From Desulfobacterales bacterium (GTDB taxonomy: Bacteria > Desulfobacterota > Desulfobacteria > Desulfobacterales > C00003106), in contig JAUVFC010000044.1 of assembly GCA_030594505.1 (NCBI GenBank), forward strand, positions 1-10,264: a DNA stretch of 10,264 nucleotides. The letters run 5' to 3'. Under the pieces are notes generated by a model, which saw only the letters and a list, made by a program, of their open reading frames with translations, was not told where the DNA came from and did not search any database. Made by a program: the position numbers and the translations under genes. How positions within the stretch are numbered: the first letter of the stretch is position 1; each line of letters opens with the position of its first letter. Below, piece by piece: positions 4,717 to 10,264 of this stretch.

Positions 4717-6666
4717 ATGATTCAAAAAAATAATCAACGAGGAAAGGTTTATTTTATTCGCCATGGTGAAAGTACTAGTAATGAAAGAAATATTTTCGCA
4801 GGCGTACTGGATGTTGGACTGACCGCTTTTGGAGAATTACAAGCAAATCGAGCGGGGTTGGATATAAAAAAGAAAGGAATAAAGTTCGACGCTGTCTATG
4901 TATCACATTTGAAAAGGGCGCAAAGAACCTGTGAAATTGCGTTAAAAGTTGGAGGAGCGTTAAAAAATGAGAACACTCCGATTAAACTGGATTATCGATT
5001 AGGAGAACGTTCCTTTGGAATATTTGCCAAAAAAAATAGAAGTTTACTACAATTATCTTTAGGATACAAGGGATTTGAAAGTTTCTTATACTCACATTCG
5101 GAAGCGCCTCCAGGAGGCGAGAATATAACTGCGATCTATTCTCGTGTTTCCGAATTTTATCAAGAGTGTATTGTGCCACATCTGGAGCGAGGTGAAAATG
5201 TTCTGGTTGTATGTCATCAATATGTTCTTGAGCCTTTGTCCCTATATTTAACTAACCGACCTCCTTCAGACTATCATCCCTTAAATTTACCGAATGGAAA
5301 AGCATTAAACGAAGATGAAATAAAGAGTTTTCAGGTAAAAGAATCTAGTGGCACCGCCGCGTTTCGCAAAAAAATTAATGATTTATCAGGTATCTGGGGT
5401 ATCCTGCTAAATACAATAGCTTTTTTCATAGGAATGGTACTAAGAGGAGTGACAGGGATAGAACATGGGATTAATTCTACAGTATTTATCAGCTTTATCT
5501 TATTTTTTTTAGGATTGGCTACTTTCTACACTTATTTGGATATTGATTTTGGGACAAGCGCAAAAAAAGTATCCGGCACAGTCAAACGTGTCGTTTACTA
5601 TGGTTTTATATTAAGATGGCTTATCGGAATTGGACTTATCTTTTTCTTTCAGCAAAATGTTAACTCATTACTAATAGTTATATGGATTCTTTGGTGGATG
5701 ATACCACCAGCGTTAACATCGTCAATACCTTCAATGTTATGGGGTGGCAACTTGTACCCATCCGCTTTACTCTCCCGTAATCTTTCAATTATACTACCTT
5801 TTATGTTAATAGGTGTTTTGGGATTTATCAACCTGGGAATTGATGTAAAAAGCCTTCATTTTTTTTACGTAATACTTATCTTTGGATTAGGTATTCCCGC
5901 TATCGTTGCACAAATTTGGCGAAAAAACTCACCTGTTGACTCCAAACGTTATAGTAAAGAATGGAAATTTATCGGCATTTGGTCTGTTATTTTTATGGCG
6001 TTATTAACCGGTTATCAATTTACACCGGAAACTATTTTCCAAGACATTTTTTTTTCCGCGACAATAGAAGGATCAATTGCTTGTCTAAGACAACTGGGAA
6101 TCGCAATTGGAGTCTTTGTTTTAATGAGATTAATCACAGTTTTTTTAACTTACATTGCCTTCGCCAAGAAACAATCACCTGAAAAAATTGATGGTTATGT
6201 GCTTTTAGTAAGTCCAAATTTTTACTTATGGGCATCTTTAGTTAGTTCGGCACTGGTTCTAAATAATTCCTATGAACTAAAATATGCCTTATTCTGGACA
6301 TCCTTGTTGTTTTTCTGTGTTCCTTTTGTGGAACAAAGTTTTATTAAATCGACTTTTATTGATAAATTGCTAAAAACAACTTTAACTTCATCACGAATTT
6401 CAATAGATCAAATTGAATATTTATTTAGAACATTGGATAAAGATAATAGTAATGATTTAGACAAAAACGAAATCGCGGAATTAGTGAAAATCATTGGAGA
6501 CAAAACAACAGATGAAAAAATGTCCAAGGAAGTAAGTTCATATATAACCACACAGTTATTTCAAGTGTTGGATAAGAATAATAATAAAACTATTGAACTT
6601 GACGAATTGAAAAAATATCTATCTATACATGGATTGGTAATTAATCTCAATATAGAAGAAAAGTAA
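4717..6666 (+). CDS. Histidine phosphatase / 10-TM membrane / EF-hand fusion protein
   Basis: This is a 649-residue, three-part protein that I cannot name. Residues 10-215 form a complete histidine-phosphatase (phosphoglycerate-mutase-like) domain: FIRHGES with R15 and nucleophile H16, a SHLKRAQRT block with R67, the acid residue E97 in LGERSFG, and the second histidine H167 in VVCHQYVLEP. Residues about 227-541 hold roughly ten membrane helices. Basic loops at 282-291, 401-417 and 483-490 place both ends in the cytosol by the positive-inside rule. The block PPALTSSIPSMLWGGNLYPS (330-349) recalls the crossover motif of bile acid:Na+ symporter (BASS) carriers, a tentative link. Residues 574-585 (D-x-D-x-S-x-D-x-D-xx-E) and 619-630 (D-x-N-x-N-x-T-x-E-xx-E) are canonical EF-hand loops. 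The start follows an AAGG site. A TACAAT at 4651-4656 is a possible -10 without a good -35. The gene is far more AT-rich than its neighbours, which suggests transfer. Substrate and cargo are unknown. Confidence 0.9.
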   Translation: MIQKNNQRGKVYFIRHGESTSNERNIFAGVLDVGLTAFGELQANRAGLDIKKKGIKFDAVYVSHLKRAQRTCEIALKVGGALKNENTPIKLDYRLGERSFGIFAKKNRSLLQLSLGYKGFESFLYSHSEAPPGGENITAIYSRVSEFYQECIVPHLERGENVLVVCHQYVLEPLSLYLTNRPPSDYHPLNLPNGKALNEDEIKSFQVKESSGTAAFRKKINDLSGIWGILLNTIAFFIGMVLRGVTGIEHGINSTVFISFILFFLGLATFYTYLDIDFGTSAKKVSGTVKRVVYYGFILRWLIGIGLIFFFQQNVNSLLIVIWILWWMIPPALTSSIPSMLWGGNLYPSALLSRNLSIILPFMLIGVLGFINLGIDVKSLHFFYVILIFGLGIPAIVAQIWRKNSPVDSKRYSKEWKFIGIWSVIFMALLTGYQFTPETIFQDIFFSATIEGSIACLRQLGIAIGVFVLMRLITVFLTYIAFAKKQSPEKIDGYVLLVSPNFYLWASLVSSALVLNNSYELKYALFWTSLLFFCVPFVEQSFIKSTFIDKLLKTTLTSSRISIDQIEYLFRTLDKDNSNDLDKNEIAELVKIIGDKTTDEKMSKEVSSYITTQLFQVLDKNNNKTIELDELKKYLSIHGLVINLNIEEK

Positions 6667-6755
6667 TAGAGGTTTTCGCAGGCTCTCATAACTCCGGGCA
6701 TTGTGAACTGAGAAGCTACGGATTTTCTTGTTTCAGACGCGATGAGCAGGGTTGT

Positions 6756-6806
6756 CAGGATGAACTGGAATTCCGTGAATCCTGTCTGTCAAAAAGAAGC
6801 AGACAG
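6756..6806. repeat. Two adjacent short inverted repeats before the phosphorylase gene
   Basis: CAGGAT (6756-6761) and ATCCTG (6779-6784) flank a central GGAATTCC palindrome. Overlapping the right end, CTGTCTG (6782-6788) pairs with CAGACAG (6800-6806) around 11 bases. Neither is followed by a T-run, so these are not clear terminators. They lie between the AT-rich fusion gene and the GC-richer nucleotide-metabolism genes and may be an intergenic repeat or leader structure. Confidence 0.5.
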
Positions 6807-6833
6807 CATGTCTGTGATCGTTTCAGGGAAGGT

Positions 6834-7583
6834 GTGTTGGCAGAAATAGTCCGTCCGCAAAAAGGAAAAAATGATCCTGAGATAGGGCCGGTCGCAGTAA
6901 TGGTTAGCTCGGAGATCGATCTGAACATGCTGCGCCGCCGGTTTTCTCTTTCGCAAAAAAGCGTGTTACGATTGATGAACAGCAGGCTTTATTGCGATCA
7001 ACGGAAAGAAGGGAAGGGCGTTGCAATCGTAGGCCCCGTGATCGGATCTCCCTGTGCGGTCTTAATCCTGGAAAGACTTATTGCGCTCGGGGCGCAGAGT
7101 ATTGTTTTTTTCGGGTGGTGCGGCTCAATTTCCCCGGATCTGAATTTGGGCGAAATTGTTCTTGTAGACAGGGCGGTTAGTGAAGAAGGAACATCAAAGC
7201 TCTATCCGGTCAGTGGGGAGGTCTTTGAGCCGTCGGAAACAATAGCAAGGGCCGCCAGGACCGCCCTTGCATCGCACAATGCCTCTTTTCGTCAGGGGGG
7301 TGTATGGACTACGGATGCACCCTATCGGGAGACAGAGGAAAAGGTGCTTCATTTTCGCAAGATGGGCGCCCTTGCTGTGGAAATGGAACTGTCAGCCCTC
7401 TTTGCCGTAGGACGATTTCGCAATGTAAAGGTGGGGGGACTGCTTGTTGTCTCAGACAGACTGAACAACGGCAAGTGGCGCAGAGGATTTTCCCTGCCTG
7501 AGTTTAAGCAGGCGCGGCGTATGGTTTCAGACGTGATTTATGCGATGTCCGAAGATCTGGATGATCTTCGGCTAATACGGTGA
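6834..7583 (+). CDS. Nucleoside phosphorylase family protein (PNP/UDP superfamily)
   Basis: Members of this family cleave a nucleoside with phosphate to the free base and ribose-1-phosphate, or hydrolyse related nucleosides (MTA/SAH nucleosidases). The 249 residues show the family layout: GPVIGSPCAV (67-76, phosphate/ribose site region), FFGWCGSIS (92-100, standing where family members have a GTCGG-like strand), WTTDAPYRET (158-167), VEMELSALF (182-190, the M-E ribose-contact block) and VVSDRL (205-210, the catalytic Ser-Asp region). Exact specificity cannot be read. The start is uncertain: AGGGAAGG lies so close to GTG 6834 that TTG 6837 is about as likely. No signal peptide is seen, so it is cytosolic. 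It lies 127 bp ahead of ligA on the same strand and may belong to that transcript. Base composition is typical of the flanking genome, unlike the gene before it. Confidence 0.85.
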   Translation: MLAEIVRPQKGKNDPEIGPVAVMVSSEIDLNMLRRRFSLSQKSVLRLMNSRLYCDQRKEGKGVAIVGPVIGSPCAVLILERLIALGAQSIVFFGWCGSISPDLNLGEIVLVDRAVSEEGTSKLYPVSGEVFEPSETIARAARTALASHNASFRQGGVWTTDAPYRETEEKVLHFRKMGALAVEMELSALFAVGRFRNVKVGGLLVVSDRLNNGKWRRGFSLPEFKQARRMVSDVIYAMSEDLDDLRLIR

Positions 7584-7710
7584 AGACGATGCCGCTCTTA
7601 TGGATACTCGGATTTTTGGCGCAGGCAATGCTCACATACTGTTGGCGCAAGAGCACGGAGAGCCGGTGCAGTAAGCGATTGTCAGAGCGGTTGAGTTGTG
7701 AAGTGATGGA

Positions 7711-9750
7711 GTGGCGGAATACATGATGGAAGAAGCAGCCAGAGAACGAGCAGCTTATATACGAAAAGAACTGAACAGGCACAACTATCTCTATTATCTC
7801 TTAGATGATCCCGAGATATCGGATGCCGAATACGACCGGATGATGCGGGAGCTCGTGGACCTGGAAGAAAGATTCCCGGAGCTTATTACGCCTGATTCTC
7901 CCACGCAACGGGTCGGGGCCCGGCCCCTTGAAAAATTTACGACTATTGAGCATACCATCCCGATGCTCAGCTTAGAGAACGGATTTGACAAAGACGAGAT
8001 CAGGGCCTTTGATCACCGGGTCAAGAAGCTGTTGGGAACGGATGCAACGATTACCTACACAGCGGAACCAAAGATGGATGGGACAGCAGTGGAATTGATA
8101 TATGAAAAAGGCCTGCTTGCCAGAGCTTCCACCAGGGGAGATGGTTTTACGGGTGAGGATATTACCGCCAACGTGAGGACGATTCGGACTGTCCCTCTTG
8201 TGCTCTTGAGCGACCCATCTTTTCCGATTCCGGGAAGGATGGAGGTCCGGGGCGAGGTATTCATCGGACTTTCGGGATTCAGATCCTTGAACAAGCAGCG
8301 GCTTGAACGGGAGGAAGCTCCTTTTGCCAACCCGAGAAATGCGGCAGCAGGTTCTCTCAGACAACTGGATCCGAGGATAACCGCCCGGCGGCCGTTGGAG
8401 ATGTTTTGCTATGGAGTCGGCGTGGTTGAAGGGGCCGATTTCAATACCCATTGGGAAGCCCTCCGGATATTAAAGAGGTTGGGGTTGAGGATCAATCCGT
8501 TGGCACGGATCTGCAGGGGGATCGAGAGCGCAGTTGAATATTATCGCGAAATCGAGTCAGAACGCAATGAGCTTCCATACGAGATAGACGGCGTAGTAAT
8601 CAAGGTGGACGACCTTGGACTGCAAAGAAGGCTTGGCAAGAAATCCCGGAGTCCCCGCTGGGCCATCGCCTATAAATTCGCTCCCACTCAGGAGAGCACC
8701 TCTGTGGTTTCAATTGAAGTCCAGGTCGGGCGCACAGGGGTACTCACACCAGTCGCCAATCTTGCGCCTGTATCCGTGGGAGGAGTTGTGGTCAGCCGGG
8801 CCACACTCCACAATGAAGACGAGATCGCCAAAAAGGATATTCGCAGGGGCGACACAGTCCTGGTTCAGCGGGCCGGGGACGTTATCCCGGAGGTGGTAAA
8901 GGTTATTGAGTCGAAAAGGACCGGTGGAGAGGTCCGGTTCCGGATGCCTGATTCTTGTCCGGTCTGCGGTTCAGAAGTGGTCCGCCTTTCAGGGGAGGTG
9001 GCAAGGCGATGTATCAATACGAGTTGCAGGGCACAGGTAAAGGAACGGATCAAACACTTTGCTTCAAAGAATGCCCTTGATGTCGATGGCCTTGGTGATA
9101 AGCTGGTTAAGCAGTTGGTGGAAAAGGGCCTGGTGGGATCATACGCAGACCTTTTCGCCCTGAAGCGCGATATGATTTGCGGGCTTGAACGTATGGCGGA
9201 AAAATCTGCCGACAATCTTCTTGCTGCGATGGAAAAGAGCAAGAAGACCACGCTTGACCGTTTTGTCTATGCGCTTGGCATCCGTTATGTGGGTCAGCAT
9301 CTTGCAAACGTCCTGGCCCGACACTTCGGATCCCTGGAGCGATTGATTGGAGCCAATGAAGAAGGACTCCTTGATCTCAAGGAGGTAGGTCCGCAGGTTG
9401 CGGGGAGCGTTGTTGCTTTTTTTGGAAATCCTGAAAACCGGCGTAATATAGAGCGTCTTCTTGCAAGCGGTGTGATGCCGGAGGCCATGCCTCTGCTTCA
9501 TGAGCCGGTCCTTGCCGGCATGACGTTCGTACTGACAGGGACGCTTTCTTCCTTAACGCGGGCTCAGGCAAAGGCACAAATCGAGAGGCTGGGAGGAAAG
9601 GCCGCCGGCACAGTGAGCAGCAGGACATCCTATGTGGTTGCAGGAGAAAATCCGGGATCCAAGCTCGACAAGGCCAGGAATCTGGGGGTAGAAATCATAG
9701 ATGAAGAAAGACTCAAGGAAATACTGGGTGGAGGAAGCAATGCCTCCTGA
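7711..9750 (+). CDS. ligA: NAD-dependent DNA ligase LigA
   Basis: LigA seals nicks in duplex DNA in replication and repair, using NAD+ to adenylate its active lysine. The 679 residues span the full family (E. coli LigA is 671). Domain Ia at about 8-65 includes the YY...PEISDAEYD block for NMN binding. The adenylation domain has K121 in the KMDG motif, RGDG at 142-145 and EIDGVVIKVD at 291-300. An OB-fold covers about 323-405 with VGRTGVLTPVA. A four-cysteine zinc finger uses C416, C419, C434 and C439. Helix-hairpin-helix repeats cover about 445-585, and a C-terminal BRCT domain about 598-675. The GTG at 7711 is one possible start; ATG at 7723 or 7726 is as good, since the ribosome site GGAG/GGCGG fits those better. 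The end overlaps the nrdJ start. Nothing essential is missing. Confidence 0.98.
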   Translation: MAEYMMEEAARERAAYIRKELNRHNYLYYLLDDPEISDAEYDRMMRELVDLEERFPELITPDSPTQRVGARPLEKFTTIEHTIPMLSLENGFDKDEIRAFDHRVKKLLGTDATITYTAEPKMDGTAVELIYEKGLLARASTRGDGFTGEDITANVRTIRTVPLVLLSDPSFPIPGRMEVRGEVFIGLSGFRSLNKQRLEREEAPFANPRNAAAGSLRQLDPRITARRPLEMFCYGVGVVEGADFNTHWEALRILKRLGLRINPLARICRGIESAVEYYREIESERNELPYEIDGVVIKVDDLGLQRRLGKKSRSPRWAIAYKFAPTQESTSVVSIEVQVGRTGVLTPVANLAPVSVGGVVVSRATLHNEDEIAKKDIRRGDTVLVQRAGDVIPEVVKVIESKRTGGEVRFRMPDSCPVCGSEVVRLSGEVARRCINTSCRAQVKERIKHFASKNALDVDGLGDKLVKQLVEKGLVGSYADLFALKRDMICGLERMAEKSADNLLAAMEKSKKTTLDRFVYALGIRYVGQHLANVLARHFGSLERLIGANEEGLLDLKEVGPQVAGSVVAFFGNPENRRNIERLLASGVMPEAMPLLHEPVLAGMTFVLTGTLSSLTRAQAKAQIERLGGKAAGTVSSRTSYVVAGENPGSKLDKARNLGVEIIDEERLKEILGGGSNAS

Positions 9751-10264
9751 ACTTTCCGAAAATGCACTGATTGTGATGGAAAAACGGTATCTGAAGAAAG
9801 ACCGAAAGGGGAATCCTGTTGAGGCCCCCGATGATCTGTTTCGGAGGGTAGCCATGACCGTGGCTGCCGCAGACAGGAAATTTGATCCAAAGGCTGATAC
9901 GGCAAAGACCGAAGAAGAGTTTTTTAAACTGATGTCCGGCCTTGTCTTTATGCCTAATTCTCCGACCCTTATGAATGCGGGCAGGCATCTCGGCCAGTTG
10001 TCCGCCTGTTTTGTGTTGCCCATAGAAGATTCGATAGAGAGCATTTTTGAGACGATCAAACATACTGCCATGATACACAAAAGCGGTGGTGGAACCGGAT
10101 TTTCTTTTTCAAGAATTCGGCCGGAAAAGGACGCTGTCTTTTCCACTCGTGGGATATCGAGCGGTCCCGTTTCCTTTATGATGGTTTTTGATATGGCTAC
10201 CGAAGCCATAAAACAGGGAGGGACCAGGAGGGGCGCAAACATGGGTATCCTCCGCGTGGATCAC
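9740..10264 (+). CDS. nrdJ: Class II (B12-dependent) ribonucleotide reductase, 5' part
   Basis: This is the first 175 codons of an adenosylcobalamin-dependent ribonucleoside-diphosphate reductase, which makes deoxyribonucleotides without oxygen; the gene runs off the right edge. Diagnostic blocks are PNSPTLMNAG (72-81), GQLSACFVLP (85-94, with C90 as the likely redox-active cysteine of the first half), HKSGGGTGFSFSRIRP (113-128), SSGPVSFMMVFD (140-151) and KQGGTRRGANMGILRVDH (158-175). The radical-site and C-terminal cysteines lie beyond the window. The ATG at 9740 overlaps the last 11 bases of ligA, and GGAGGAA directly upstream, inside ligA, is a strong ribosome site, so the two are probably translationally coupled. 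No nrdA/B-type partner is needed for this class. Confidence 0.95.
   Translation, partial: MPPELSENALIVMEKRYLKKDRKGNPVEAPDDLFRRVAMTVAAADRKFDPKADTAKTEEEFFKLMSGLVFMPNSPTLMNAGRHLGQLSACFVLPIEDSIESIFETIKHTAMIHKSGGGTGFSFSRIRPEKDAVFSTRGISSGPVSFMMVFDMATEAIKQGGTRRGANMGILRVDH

Noticed and set aside
4717..5360. Calling the gene a plain phosphoglycerate mutase
   Set aside because: The first 215 residues fit that fold, but the frame continues without a stop through ten membrane helices and two EF-hands.
9553..10242. Minus-strand open frame of 229 codons
   Set aside because: It is antisense to the ligA BRCT end and nrdJ, both of which carry clear family motifs.

Overview
The window looks like a piece of an anaerobic Desulfobacterota (former Deltaproteobacteria) type genome. 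This is inferred from a GEMM-I cyclic-di-GMP riboswitch in front of an exported FN3/thrombospondin-repeat protein, a class II (B12-dependent) ribonucleotide reductase of the NrdJ type, an ammonia-dependent asparagine synthetase, and many short palindromic intergenic repeats. No sequence here fixes the species.

Left block (about 1-3520, minus strand). asnA (aspartate-ammonia ligase) is followed after 24 bp by a conserved 152-residue protein of unknown function, probably in one transcript. Next comes a c-di-GMP-I riboswitch leader of about 160 nt, then a secreted 466-residue protein with a signal peptide, one FN3 domain, Ca2+-binding thrombospondin type 3 repeats and three related C-terminal beta-type repeats. 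A strong hairpin with a short T-run ends that unit. A 5-base anti-Shine-Dalgarno match between the aptamer and the start codon suggests control of translation.

Middle block (about 3520-4716). These 1.2 kb contain no gene I can defend. They hold at least three different inverted-repeat elements (3707-3845, 3983-4160, 4395-4541), a minus-strand terminator hairpin with no gene in front of it, a 16-bp AT palindrome between two near-identical 15-mers, and a plus-strand hairpin followed by T. It looks like a landing zone for small mobile or palindromic elements.

Right block, part one (4717-6666, plus strand). A strikingly AT-rich gene encodes an unusual 649-residue fusion: an intact histidine phosphatase (phosphoglycerate-mutase fold), then about ten membrane helices, then a pair of canonical EF-hands. 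The architecture suggests a Ca2+-regulated membrane carrier or receptor with a cytosolic phosphatase. Its base composition and setting suggest horizontal acquisition. It is the most novel item in the window.

Right block, part two (about 6830-10264, plus strand). Composition returns to GC-rich with a nucleotide/DNA-metabolism run: a nucleoside phosphorylase family protein, NAD-dependent DNA ligase ligA, and the 5' part of nrdJ, which overlaps the end of ligA by 11 bp. Together these genes plausibly supply deoxynucleotides, salvage nucleosides and seal DNA.
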